Shown: positions 44,314-55,445, counted from the stretch's first letter. The stretch: DNA of 64,000 nucleotides from Gambelia wislizenii (GCA_030847615.1 JAUMIR010000001.1:440440687-440504686), one strand, 5' to 3'. Program-made: numbers and translations. Notes: generated by a model from the sequence alone, not told the origin.

Positions 44314-46360
44314 ATGACCATAATCCAAGTTTATGCTCCAGCTACAGAGACAGAAGAAGAAGAAATTGAAAGACACTGTGCTGTAGGCCAGGAGGAAATT
44401 CATCCCACAACAGAACAGGACTTCTTGTTAATCATAGGGAACCGGAATATAAAAGTAAAAAAACAGAACAGAATGAAAGATTGTAGGAAAATTTGTCCTG
44501 GAATCAAGAAATGAAGCTGGAGACTGACTGACTGAATTTTGTAAGGCCAATAGTTTATTCATTGAAAACATGTGCTTCAAGCAACCAAAGAAGTGACTGT
44601 ATACAGTTGCCCCTCCATATCCCACGGATTTGGTATTCACAGATTTAAGTATTCACGGCTTGAAAATATTCTTTAAAAAATAATAATCCAAAATGCAAAC
44701 CTTGATTTCGCCATCTTATATAAGGAACACCATTTTGCTATGCTATTTCATATAATGGGACTTGAGTATTCACGGATTTTGGTATCCATGGGGGGTTCTG
44801 GAACCAAACCATAGTGAATATGAATGGACAACTGTACATGGACATCACCTGATAGTCAATATACAAATCAAATAGGCTGTATAATTGGAAGCAGAAGATG
44901 GAAAAGCTCCATTCTCACTGCAAAAACAAGACCAGGAGCACTTTACAACACAGACTATGAACTTCTAATTGCAAAAGTTGGAGTAAAGATAAAAGAATAA
45001 TAATAAACCAACCATCATGGCGAAATACAAGATGTAGAACATTCCTGTAGAATTTAAAGATAATAATAAAAAAAAGGTTTGTATTAATAAGCCTAATTGA
45101 CCAAGAGCCAGAAGAACTCTGGACTGAAGCCAGGGACATTGTCAGTGTGGGATGTAGAACGACATTTTCTGTAGCCTCAATGGATGATAGATGAAACTCT
45201 TCAAGCAGTCAAGGACAGAAGAGAAGCAAAAGTGAAAGGTGACAGAAATAGAGCAAGAAACCTGAATGCAACTGTTCAATGACTTGTGCGCAAGGATAAG
45301 GAGAACTACTATAATAATCAATGAAGAGAAATAGAAGATGGAAAGAAAAAAGGGAGAACAAGAGATCTCTTCCAAAAGATCTGAGAAATCAAAGGTAAAT
45401 TTAAACCAAGAGTGGAGATACTCTAGGACCAGGAGGGCAAAACATTACATGACCAGGTAGAAATATAAAGACAATGGAAACAATACACAGGAGAACTAAA
45501 TGACAGAGATGAAATGATGACAGAGTCATTTGAAGAAGAACCATATGAAGGCAAGCCTCCACTTTTAGAAAGTCAAGTGGAAGTTGCACTCAGAGCACTG
45601 GGAAGAAATAAATCAACAGGAACAGATGGCATACCGATAGAGCTGCTTCAATCTACACAGAGGGAACTTACTCTAATTGAAACTAAAACCTGTCAACAAA
45701 TATGGAAAAGAAAACAATGGCCTACAGATTGCAAATACCAGGGATTGCAGTATCCACATAACCATTGCATTAATTTCCCATGCAAGCAAAGTTATACTCA
45801 AAATTCTAAACAAAGATTTATACCATATATGGAGAAAGAACCCAGATGCCCATACTGGGTTCAGGAAGGAAAGAGGCACAAGGGATCATATTGTAAACAT
45901 ATATTGGATAATGAAGCACACTTAAGAATTTCAGAAGAAAATCAGTCTGGGCTTTATACACTATATCAAAGCCTTTGATTTGCTATATAGGTCACAAAAA
46001 GTGATTGATCACTCTTAAAGAAATGGATGTGTCACAACATTTGATTGTTCTGATGTGTAACCTGTACTCAGGTCAAGAGTACAGCATATGGAGAAACGGA
46101 ATGGTTTCCAATTGGCAAGGGGGTCAGGCAGGGCTACTGCATTTTATAACCCCATTTGTTTAAGTTGTATCTTGAAAATATTATATGTAAAGTAGGATTA
46201 GGCTTGGAAGAAGGGGGCATGAAAATTGGAGGAACATCAACAATGTAAAATACGTAGATGTCACCATTCTTCTAGCAGAAAATAGCAAAGACTTGAAATG
46301 ATTACTGAAGAAAGTCAAGACAGAAAGTGCAAAGGCAGGTTTACAGTTGAACATGATCTA
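44314..46360 (+). pseudogene. BovB ORF2 remnant (endonuclease and RT)
   Basis: The endonuclease part reads 'TIIQVYAPATETEEEEIE' then 'LLIIGNRNIKVK', corresponding to BovB 'GDWNAKVG' with Asp-Trp changed. It continues after the MITE as 'TWTSPDSQYTNQIG'. The RT part reads 'LGRNKSTGTDGIPIELLQS' (about 45598), 'CQQIWKRKQWPTD', and near 46080-46130 'TEWFPIGKGVRQGYCIL'. Stops and shifts are frequent. The palm Asp pair region near 46250 is degraded. Confidence 0.82.
44604..44834. mobile_element. Tigger-like MITE, complete, inside BovB
   Basis: It starts CAGTTGCCCCTCCATATCCC and ends GGACAACTG, flanked by TA (44602-44603, 44835-44836). Removing it and one TA rejoins the BovB 'LYTWTSPD'-type motif in frame. 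Its interior word complementary to 'gtgaatacttaaatctgtg' is the unoccupied form of the site hit by the 19163-22018 element. Confidence 0.88.
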
Positions 46361-46370
46361 TCCATACTGC

Positions 46371-46590
46371 AAGATATAGCACTTTGATACCACTTTAACT
46401 GCCATGGCTCCATCCTATGGAATCCTGAGATTTGTAGTTCCATGAGGTTCTTAGAATTCTCTTCCAAATAGCTGTAATATCCTAGTTCAAGGGGTACACT
46501 ACAGAGTCCTAGACACCTTACCAAACTACAGATCCCAGGATTCCAAAGGATGGAGCCATGACAGTTAATGTGGAATCAAACAATGTGGAA
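46371..46590. repeat. Palindromic MITE, 53278 family
   Basis: 'ccactttaactgccatggct' and 'ggagccatgacagttaatgt' form the two arms; 'tggaatcctgagatttgtag' and 'aactacagatcccaggattc' form the inner pair. Confidence 0.6.
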
Positions 46591-46849
46591 TAATAATAAT
46601 AAAAAGCTCATTTACTGGTGTAAATGCAATGTCACCATCCTTATTTGGATATAAGACTAAACTATAGTTTAGTCACCATGGTATGATATGTGATGTGAAT
46701 GGATCTTGGGCTTATGTGCTCCCCCTCCCTCTCCTTTTTCATGGCTGCAAGGAGGAAATCCAAAGCTTTTGCTTCCTTAGTGAATTAACTACAGTTTGGT
46801 GTTCTATCTGAACTATGATTTACTGAAACAAGCCAACTTCAAACCACAG

Positions 46850-46990
46850 CTTATTTTTTTTATTTCATAATTTTTATACAATACAAAAAAGAAAAACACA
46901 ACATGACATAACATCTCATTATCATACGATATTTTGATTTAGTTAACTTTAAAAAAATCCTCCACATACATTCTTCTCATCCATAGCTTA
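46850..46990 (-). repeat. L1 3'-end-like fragment
   Basis: A T-run followed by 'atttcataatttttatacaa' and A/T-rich sequence resembles the 3' end of the L1 at 22683. No coding part is present. Confidence 0.4.
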
Positions 46991-47053
46991 TGAAGTTTGC
47001 TGACCAGGTCCAGTTACAGGGAGCGTACCACTCCCTTGTTAAAACAGGGAGTG

Positions 47054-47140
47054 CTTTGATTGTGATTCCTGTGTGGCAGGGGGTTGGACTGGATGGCCCT
47101 CGTGGTCTCTTCCAACTCTACAGTTCTATGATTCTATGAA
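47054..47140 (+). mobile_element. CR1 3' end fragment
   Basis: 'gggggttggactggatggcc', 'tcgtggtctcttccaactct' and the octamer tail 'ttctatgattctatga' are the terminal 85 bp of CR1. Confidence 0.85.
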
Positions 47141-47284
47141 AATGCTGCAATTATGCCATATGGATACATTCTACCTAATTCCTCCTCTATCTACAGCTCC
47201 CCCTACCACTTTTTCCACCATCCTGAAGTGTCTCCCAACACTCTGAAACAGAATGAAGGTGGGGTTTGGGGGGGAGGAGAAATA

Positions 47285-47607
47285 GGACTTTTTCAAACAG
47301 GGTAACCCCCCCCCCGAGGAGGTCGGAAGAAGAATGGGGCTTACAGAGCCCCATTTCAGATGATGCAGTCCTCCTCCATCCTTCTCTCAACCTTCCCCTG
47401 TGCTTCCTCCATGCTGCGGGCACCTCTTTTTATTGACGGGGGTTCTCTGTGAATAAAAGTGGCGTATTTCTCGCGTGGGCAGCATGGAGGAAGGTTGGAG
47501 GAAAGTTGGGAGGAGGACTGTGTAATCTGAAATGGGGCTCTGTAAGCATGACAGCCCCGTTCTTCTCCCAACCTCCTTGGTTTTTTCTTACCCATTTGAA
47601 AAAGTCC
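47285..47607. mobile_element. Near-palindromic Harbinger-like MITE (TSD ATA)
   Basis: It starts GGACTTTTTCAAA and ends TTTGAAAAAGTCC, with ATA on both sides (47282-47284, 47608-47610). The inner arms of about 100 bp (47320-47420 and 47478-47577) are inverted copies: 'acagagccccatttcagat' on the left and 'atctgaaatggggctctgt' on the right, allowing for one to two differences. Only about 55 bp in the centre is unpaired. As RNA it would form a long hairpin. Confidence 0.85.
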
Positions 47608-47862
47608 ATAATCAAAGATTTCTCCTTCTTCTGTTCAGTAGGATTCCTCCGCTGGATTAGAAGCCTCCCATGAACAGAAAGAAGCTTTGCATCTACAAGA
47701 GGTAGATTCTGGATCCAACTCATTGATGCAAAAAGTTTCCTCATAATATATTAACAATATATAAATGATTAAAGGAGTTAAAACAGTTTAAAACTATGTA
47801 AATGTTCAGCTTTGCATGACTGACTTCTTGTATCTGGACTGCTGACTTGTCATAACAACTCC

Positions 47863-48748
47863 TGGGGTGCATTTACACGGGCAAATATTCCTCTAAATAT
47901 ACCGCAAAGATAGCTCATTGTTCCCAGGGGTTGCACCACAGCATCGCCTCATTCAGAAGGGGGAAAGGTAAAACACCCAATTATAACGTGGCAAGGGATG
48001 TCGCTACTTTTGCAGGTATATTTGCAATGTAGCGCATTATTGGCAGTGTAAACAACCATTCCGCTAAGGGCTGCAGCAGAGATGCATTGTGATTGGTTGC
48101 TATGATGAAGGGGTAGGTTTAAAAGAGGGGGAGTGAGGGAGGGAGAATCAGTAGCAATTAGGAAACTTTGAAACATCCTCACTGCTATTTTGCAAGCCAG
48201 TTTGCAAACAAAAAGGACTCCCAACAATTTTCAGTCAGGGAGCATTCCTTCTCCTCCTCTCTGCTATTTTGCAAGTATGTAAAACTCCGTCTGGTCTCGT
48301 CAGCTGTGATCCTGTGCTTGTGGGAGGGAGAGAAACCATTTCACTAAGGGCTGCAGCCGAGCTGCACTGCTATTTTGACAGTCTGTTTATTTGGCTAGAA
48401 AAGGCTGTTAAGCAAGGAGAAAAATCCTTCCGTTTGCAGTTTGATTTGTGGGCAGGGAGCTGAGGGGGAGGGGGAAGAGGCAAAGGGTGACATTCTTTGT
48501 CCTTCAGCTGTTAAGCACGTGGAGTTGGGGGCCAGGGCAGACATTCCTATGGTATTCCTTTGTCTCCTCTCCAATGCTTGGCCATGCCCCCACCACATTT
48601 GGCTGTGTGAATCTCAAAGCAGAAAAAATCAAAGAGCCACAAAATATAGCTGTGTAAACATATACCGTGTAAACTACCCACCACTGATGTGGGAAAGCGC
48701 TAAAGCACAACTTAACGCAATAAAACCTGCCGTGTAAACGAGCCCCTG
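47863..48748. mobile_element. Candidate DNA transposon with 'tttacacgg' ends
   Basis: The left end 'tggggtgcatttacacgggc' and the complement of the right end 'aggggctcgtttacacggca' form imperfect inverted termini. I could not find a matching target duplication. The interior repeats 'aagggctgcagc' (48066, 48347) and 'tgctattttg' several times. No transposase. Confidence 0.5.
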
Positions 48749-49024
48749 GACTGGCTGATGACCCTTCTCTTGTTTTGCCCTTCATATTATTGGATAACCT
48801 GTGACTGATCTGGACTGAATTAACTACTTGACAGCTCTTGCATGCTAATCACCTGTTTCCTAGAACACTTACTGACTGGGGCCTAGGATAATCAGGCTAA
48901 AAGCTTAGTTAAATCCATATTCTTCTTCATGCTCTTCCTTTTTCTTTTCTTCCTTATCTGAAACTTGATTTGAAGTGTCTTCCATAAAGTCAAGGTGTTC
49001 TTGAGGCAGCTTAGCTAGCCACAG

Positions 49025-49200
49025 TGAGGGGCAACATTCTATTGTTTCCGACTTATGGCAACCCTAAAGCAAACCTATTTCTGAGGCTGAGTGTGTGACT
49101 TGCCCAAGGTCACCCAGTGGGTTTCCATGGCTGAGTGGGAATTCAAACATTGGTATCCAGAGTCATAGTCTAACACTCAAACCACTATTCTACGCTGGTG
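49025..49200 (-). mobile_element. Sauria SINE, degenerate
   Basis: In reverse it shows the head ('agcgtagaatagtggtttga'), a damaged B-box-like region, 'ggtgaccttgggcaagtcac' and the tail 'ttgccataagtcggaaac'. It matches 2589-2829 over the whole length, with an internal loss of about 50 bp. Confidence 0.75.
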
Positions 49201-51345
49201 TTATCCCCTAAAGCTCCTTTCCTAACCACTGCAGGTCTTATTCAGCTACCTCTATGCATTTGCCTAACACTTGCAATGTATCTTAGAAACCATGAGGGCT
49301 AGCACCTTGAATTTAAAAAGAAATTAAGAACTTGAGAATATCAGGAAAATGAAGCTTGTGGAATTCTGCACTTTTTTGTTTTTCCCCCCCCCATCACTCC
49401 CAAAAATTGCAGCACAGCAATAAGAAACCTGGGGTGTAATTTACAGGTTGCATTGCCACAGAGGTGCTAACTTTTACCTTAGCTGATGTTTTTAATGAAA
49501 CAGACAAGTTTCTGCAAGAAAACAGGTAAGTTATTAAAATATTGGTCTTAAGACAATTGATTTCTTCTTAGGGGAGCGTGTCATTTTTATATTAGATATA
49601 CAGTAGTTTATTATTTTTAACTATTGTATATTTCATCTGTAAGAACTAATAATAACAACCAGGCTAATTAAAAATAGAATCTCCATATTATCAGAGACAG
49701 TATACCTCTGTTCACCGGATGCTGAACACAAACAATAGGAAAATATGAAGTTGCTTCACACCAAGATAAGATATATGTCCTTCTAGCCCCCTGCTAGTTT
49801 CTCTAGCAGCTCACTGGGTGTCAGGCTCACTGGGTGTCTTTCCCATTGCCTGCTCCCTGAATATTTTGGGATGTTCTACATGGAAAGTGTTCATTCTGCT
49901 ACTGTGCTCTTGTCTTTCTCCATTAGCACTCTCCTGTCTCCATCATACTTTGCATCTGGCTACCTTATTCTGGAGGAAGGGTGCAGGACTATATGGGCCT
50001 TTGATCCAATCCAGAGCAATTTTTACCTTCTTATAAGCTTGACTCCCCTTCCTATATTATTTTCAATAGCCGACGGTCTCCTGTCTTTGCTGAACTGCCT
50101 TCTCTACCAAGAACTCCCTTTTGTCTTCCCCTTTTACCACTGCTTTATTTATATGTGACCTTAAGCGATTCCCTTTTCTTTTATCCTGTGGGCGACACTC
50201 TCTTTGAAGTGTTTTGGGAAGGTCTATAAAGAAAGCTACTTCAAAAATTAAATGAGATGTAGAACATGACATGAGCACTAATAGTCTGCCTGAGAAGTGA
50301 ATTTGATTGGGCCTGTAAGAGATGAGGGAGGAATTAAAAAAAAAAACCCACACAAATGTATATTTATATCCCCAAAGTCATCTAATAGTCCTAAGACATG
50401 ATCCAAAGTCAAGTGATTAATTTTGCTCCTGCATTGCTGAGGACTGTCCTTATAAATTGCTCCACTGACCTTGATCATTGTCACCACAACCTTTGCTAAT
50501 TTAGGATGAGATATAAAATGTTACTCAATATGCACATAAAATTGAAGTTTATTAAACTTTTGACCTCCTTACATCATTTAATGAAATAGCAGGGGCTATG
50601 GATTGGAACATATGCTGCCAAAATGCAGCGTTTTGAATTGTGTTACATCTGTAGGTCTTTGTGCTCCTGCAAATCCATCTAAATTGACTTTTGTCATGCT
50701 CATGCATGGCTCAGTATTTTCAAATGACTTGCAATCAGCTACAGTTGTTGGTTGAAAAACCAGCCGAAGGAGATTGATATTGTGCTGCAGTTTGTGTATA
50801 TATAAGAAATCCCTATGATCAACAGAGAAAAGACTGTCATTCAGTCTAATTGTGGCCGGTACAATGTGACAATTACTGGAATGTGCAGGGGGATAAATTA
50901 GTATAGTAATTTCTTTTAGGTTATTTTGCCTTCTGAGGAGCTTTAGAAAGGAGAATGCAAAGATAAGTTATTTCTAACAAAAATGCACTAGATTTTTCTA
51001 TAGAATACACAATGCACAAACACAAATTGCTCATAGATTGAAATAATTCCCACAGGGTCACTAATGTCAATAGTAACTTTCCAAATTGCTGTATTGGGAA
51101 AATGAATATTTTCTCAAGACATTTTTGCATATATGAATACAAAGGTTGTCTTCTTCCTTTCTAACCCAACCACTTTTCTCTTTCAGAAACAATTCAGGTA
51201 ACTGTTATTTGTTACGCCTATGTTTGTCACTCATATGACAGAATGCTCCCATGTACTTTCTCCAGAATTCAGCTATGTCTTAATAAAGTTCCATGGTGTC
51301 TGTGTGTCTGTGTGTGTGTTGGAGGGGGGCTTGTGCCCTGGCTTG
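49201..51345. other. Low-repeat non-coding DNA
   Basis: No element could be named in most of this stretch. 50520-50950 is AT-rich, free of visible repeats and contains no long frame; it is the best candidate here for unique sequence. (GT)n lies near 51300-51320. Confidence 0.4.
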
Positions 51346-51432
51346 TCTTTATTTATTTAATTTATATGCTGCATTTCTCCCAGAATGGGACCCAAGGTGG
51401 CTCACAGCATATAAAATACAATTAAAAATGCA
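51345..51432 (-). repeat. 'cccagaatgggacccaaggt' SINE/LINE tail
   Basis: The same sequence as 55640-55700 and about 213-290, with a (TTTA)n-like start, i.e. a reverse-oriented (ATAAATAA) tail. Confidence 0.5.
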
Positions 51433-51598
51433 ACAGGGGATCTATTGACGGCTTCTTGCATCAGTAAAAAGCAGCACCGGGGGAACAGCATAATAATGGG
51501 TGCATAACGAGGGGGGAACAACATCGTCTGACAAGGGAGCCCTTTTGCGATCTCTTGGCATTGCTGTAATGCCACTTTTGACACGTCTGATAATCTCC
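51433..51598. repeat. Right-end fragment of a Harbinger-like MITE
   Basis: 'atctattgacggcttctt', 'acaacatcgtctgac' and the end GTCTGATAATCTCC match the right 160 bp of 28904-29917. The left end is missing. Confidence 0.6.
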
Positions 51599-52230
51599 TA
51601 ACTGACTGAATTTTGTGAGGCCAACAGTTTATCCATTGCAAACATATTCTTCAAGCAACCCAAGAAGTGATGTTATACATGGACATTACCTGATGGCCAA
51701 TATATACATCAAATAGCCTGCATAATTGGAAACAGACAATGGAGAAGCTCCATTCTCTCTGCAAAAACAAGACCAGGAGCACATTGTGGCACAGACAAGA
51801 AAGTGAAGCTGCATTCAGAGCACTCAGGGGAAATAAATCACCAGGAACAGATGGTATACCAGCAGAGCTGCTTCAAGCTACAGAGAAAGAATCTACTTTA
51901 ATTCTAACTTAAATCTGTGAACAAATATGGAAAACAAAGGAATGGCCCACAGATTGGAAACACTCAATATGCATTCCAGTCTCCAGGAAAGGGGACACCA
52001 AGGATTGTAGTAACCACAGGACCATTGCATTATTTTCCCATGAAAGGAAAATGATGGTCAAAATTCTACAATAATGAGTTTTACCATATATGGAGAGAGA
52101 AATGCCAGATGTCCAAGCTAGATTCAGGAAGGGAAGAGGCATGAAGGATCATATTGAAAACATGTTATGGATAATGGAGCACACCAAATAATTTCAAAAG
52201 AAAATCAGGTTGTTCTTCAAAGTTCAAGTG
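51599..52230 (+). pseudogene. RTE-BovB fragment with internal deletion
   Basis: It starts with endonuclease sequence ('ttcttcaagcaacccaagaa', 'ACIIGNRQWRSSILSAKTRPGA'-type region near 51720-51785), then jumps at about 51800 to the RT domain ('ALRGNKSPGTDGIPAELLQA' near 51815). It continues through 'KSVNKYGKQRNGPQIGNT'-like sequence to about 52200. The linker between endonuclease and RT is deleted. It is similar to 44520-45960. Confidence 0.8.
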
Positions 52231-52475
52231 AAGGTTTCAGCTACTGCATTGCTAGAAATGTGGGGAGCAAAAGAAAACTTTATTGGGGGAACAGAGTTTT
52301 AATTTGGGCTGGGCAATGCCTTCCTTCTCCCCCTTGTTGTTACACCTCTGCTTCTAGTCCGCCACCACCCAAAGGTGGGCAAACGTCCTTCTGTAGCAAG
52401 GGCAATCTATATGGAGGCATCCTCTCTTTGAAGAGCTGCCCAGAAGGAACAGAATTCCAGAAGATACCCAGAAAG
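52231..52475. other. Short unassigned segment
   Basis: No feature supported between the BovB fragment and the nested MITE pair. Confidence 0.4.
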
Positions 52476-53113
52476 CTCTTTCACACTACAGTAGGAACCC
52501 TGTATCCATGGTGGATTGGTTCCATGGGGGGTACGGATAATGAAATCCACAGAAAATAGCAAACGCCCCCGTTGCCATTCCTGCCATGGGAGCGATCCTG
52601 AGGGGACCATCCCATGGGCGAAGGGAGAATGGAGGCAGTTCTCCTCCTTCCCTACCTTTGTTCCCGCATCTCCATTCTCACCATGGGAGAAATCCCAGGG
52701 GGTGATCCCGGGGGCGAAGGGAGAAAGGAGGCAGATCTGCTCCTCCCCTCCCCTCACCCCTGTGTCACCATTCCCACCACGAGAGTGATCCGGGGGGAGA
52801 TCCCAGGGTGAAGGGAGGTAGATCTCCTCCTCCTCCCCCATTTCCCCCACTGTCACCATCTGCAAATAATTGAATCAGCAGATGGCGAATCAATGGATGC
52901 AGGGTTGCTACTGTATATAATTATAGCACCATGATTCCACTTTAACTACCATGGTTCTGTCCTATGGAGTCCTGGGATTGGGAGTTCAGGGAGGGACATT
53001 TAGGATTCTCTGCCAGAAAGCTTTAGTGCTTCAGAACCCCAGGATTCTATACGATGCAGCCATGTCAGTTAAAGTGGAGCCATGGTGCTATCCGTCTATA
53101 GTGAGAAAGGGCC
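52476..53113. mobile_element. Palindromic MITE, host of a nested insertion
   Basis: The left edge 'gctctttcacacta' and the right edge 'ctatagtgagaaagggc' are inverted, as are 'tagcaccatgattccacttt' and 'agtggagccatggtgcta'. The Tigger-type element at 52489-52913 sits in its left terminus between two TA dinucleotides. Confidence 0.7.
52489..52913. mobile_element. Tigger-like element of a second type, with GC tandem repeat
   Basis: The left end CAGTAGGAACCCTGTATCCA pairs with the right end, complement CAGTAGCAACCCTGCATCCA, two differences in 20. TA flanks both (52487-52488, 52914-52915). The interior (about 52570-52850) has roughly three imperfect copies of a GC-rich unit near 90-100 bp, each with 'gaagggagaa' or 'gaagggaggt', a 'ctcctcc' run and 'ccattc'. 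Confidence 0.8.
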
Positions 53114-53277
53114 AATGTATAGCAGGCTGAGCAGAGCAGGATTGTATTTCTATTTAAATTATGATCATGATTTCTAAATTTGCATCATGCAATACATTTA
53201 GCACATGCATATTTTTTCAGATGTGTTTGTTCCCTTTTGGGTTTATTTGGCAGTAGGCTCTTTGCCTCTCAGTCTTA

Positions 53278-53501
53278 GGAGATTTTCAGACTACACTGCT
53301 ATAGTGTTACTATTCCACTTTAACTGGTTTGGCTTCCTCCTGTGGAATTCTGGGGTTTGTAGTTTAGTGAGGCCTAAGAGCTCTCTGGCTGAGAGTTGTA
53401 AATGCCCCTCCCTAAACTGCAAATCCCAGGATTCAAGAGGAGGCAGCCATAGCAAATAAAGTGGAATAATAACACTATAACAGTGTTGTCTGAAAATCTC
53501 C
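53278..53501. mobile_element. Palindromic Harbinger-like MITE (TSD TTA), 224 bp
   Basis: TTA lies at 53275-53277 and 53502-53504. The termini GGAGATTTTCAGAC and GTCTGAAAATCTCC are perfect inverted copies, and the arms extend to about 44 bp with few differences ('tagtgttactattccacttt' on the left). An inner pair, 'aattctggggtttgtagttt' and 'aaactgcaaatcccaggatt', adds to the palindrome. This is the complete reference for the partial copies elsewhere in the window. Confidence 0.9.
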
Positions 53502-53504
53502 TTA

Positions 53505-54640
53505 GTTCCTTCTTCATTGCTTATGACATTTAACCACCACCACCACAACAGTTGTTGGAAGATACATACATCTTTCTGTGCTGTCACAGCAAATGTTTGG
53601 TGTATATGGTAAACATGCCATATTAGTCAGCAGAGAACAGATCATTGCATAATCAGGCCAGCCCCTATAAAGTGCCAATAATGCAGAAAGAAATTTTTCT
53701 TGGTGTTGTTACAATATAGAGAACAGCACTCAACACACACACACAAGGTCAGTGTTCTAATGGGACAGTTGAATATCTGCCATCAGCATAGGCTGATGGC
53801 ATTGATCAAAACATTATGTTTGTAAAAGGCTTCCTGAGGGAGGGTAGGTTAGAGCAGGAAAAAATGCCTTCCCCATTTTTCTTCTATCATAAATAAAGCA
53901 AGAATAGGAAAGAGAAAGTGTTGTTGAGCTTTTTGTAGGTCAAATATTACACTACCAGCTATGTATGGTGACAGTCCAGGTACCGGATGGATGTCTTGTC
54001 TCTTTTCACTGTTTATCTGAGGCAGTCACAGCAGGTGAGTCTTCAAGCACCACTTGGCAGGCCACAAAATATGACTGATGGACTGCATTCTCATGATGTA
54101 AAAACATTCACTATACCTGGACTGGGTATCTGTCAGGGGTTGTGAAAGTGCACTGCCCCCCCAGGACTGCACCATGCCTTAACATGTTTCATTGTTTTGC
54201 CTCTAAATGCCCTGATATCTCTGTTGGGGAGGAAGGGGTAATTTCCTCATATTTTTGTTCTTCCTAGGCCATTTAAGGCCCAGGAGAACCCTTTGTTTAA
54301 ACAGTAAGTGAACTGGAAGTCTATTTCCCCAACAGCCTTCTTTCATAATTGGTTTTTTTTTCATAATCGGGTTTGGGTGGCCTGAAGGCTTCAAAAAATT
54401 ATTGGGGACACATGTGGCCTATATAGACTACATTTCCCCCACCCCTGGACTATATTGAAGTCCAGAGATGGCTTCAAGAGAGCCTAGCCAATATGCTCTT
54501 GGGTTACACTCCAGGCCAAAACTCAGGGCTAAAAACTGAGACCTTGTGAAGTTAGAAGAGTTATGTTACAGAGGCAGCTTCTGGTAATGTCATTAAGGCT
54601 GATATCTTAAACATCAACCACAGTTGCACAGATTTTGCCA
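53505..54640. other. Unassigned non-coding DNA
   Basis: No gene or element recognised. A short (CA)n run lies near 53731-53744. Confidence 0.45.
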
Positions 54641-54646
54641 TTCAAA

Positions 54647-54692
54647 TAACAACAACAACAACAACAAGCCCACCAAATCCAACAAATTAGGA

Positions 54693-54727
<35 letters not shown>
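54647..54727. repeat. (AAC)n and (ATCT)n microsatellites
   Basis: About seven AAC triplets at 54647-54667 and about nine ATCT tetramers at 54691-54727. Confidence 0.9.
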
Positions 54728-54729
<2 letters not shown>

Positions 54730-54739
54730 GCAGTGTTCT

Positions 54740-55445
54740 TCTTCCTTCTTCTCACCAGAGGTTAGATTTGAATGTGTGTACTCAAAGGTGGGTGACCAGG
54801 TCAGAATAGGGATTCTGTTGGTGTACTGCCCACCCATCTGCTCAACAGTGTCCTTTCTTGAGTTGGCTAAATTGGTCTCAGTAGTGGTGTTGGAGTTCCC
54901 TTGGCTAATTGTGTTGGGGGACTTCAACATCCATGTGGAGATGTCTCTGTCAGGAACAGCTCAGGACTTCATGTTCTCCATGGACTACTTGGACTACATG
55001 TGCCAAGTAGTATCTGGTGCCACCCATGCTGCAGGACACACTCTGGGCCTAGTTTTCCATGTGGGGAGGGATGATGGTGATTTGAGTGTGAAGGAAATTT
55101 CTATAATTCCATTGTCATGGCCAGATCACTACCTGGTGGAACACAGAGCCTTTGCAGGAATGAAGGGAGGCAATTAATATAGTCCTCCCCAGGAGGCTTA
55201 TGGACCCAGATGGACAAACTGGCATCCCTCACCTGTCTCTAGCATAAGAGTTGATAAAACTGCCAGCCCTGTTTTATTTCATCACTGACAATAAGAAAAT
55301 TTCCACTACCACACCTGAGGTAGCAGCCTAGTTTAGGGCCCCCAAGATAGATTTGTATGGCATATCCAGCTTTGTCCTCCAACAGATATTAGAAGCATTT
55401 GCAGAATTCAAAAGGAAGAGCTGGGAGGAACAGCTGCCCTCTAAT
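54740..55445 (+). pseudogene. L2-like LINE endonuclease fragment
   Basis: The frame from 54728 reads 'GILLVYCPPICSTVSFLELA', 'FPWLIVLGDFNIHVEM', 'VSGATHAAGHTLGLVF' and 'ISIIPLSWPDHYLVEHRAF'. These are the successive motifs of an AP-type endonuclease, with catalytic GDFN and SDH-type (here Trp-Pro-Asp-His) residues, in the form typical of squamate L2-clade LINEs. After about 55170 the frame is broken but similarity to the linker seems to continue ('MDPDG', 'KRKSWEEQL'). The RT is missing; a Tigger-like MITE adjoins. Confidence 0.82.

Larger units (their letters stand above)
41430..46360 (+). mobile_element. RTE-BovB LINE broken by three insertions
   Basis: Five BovB pieces lie in order: 41430-41800 (upstream region to the ORF2 start, 'GIWNVRSMNQG'), 42785-42925 ('VSELKWTRIGHF'), 44240-44603, 44837-45400 (endonuclease to linker) and 45500-46360 (RT). 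Between them sit a 985-bp insert, a CR1 (42930-44236) and a Tigger-like MITE (44604-44834). The order and orientation are as in an intact BovB, so these are later insertions. Confidence 0.85.
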
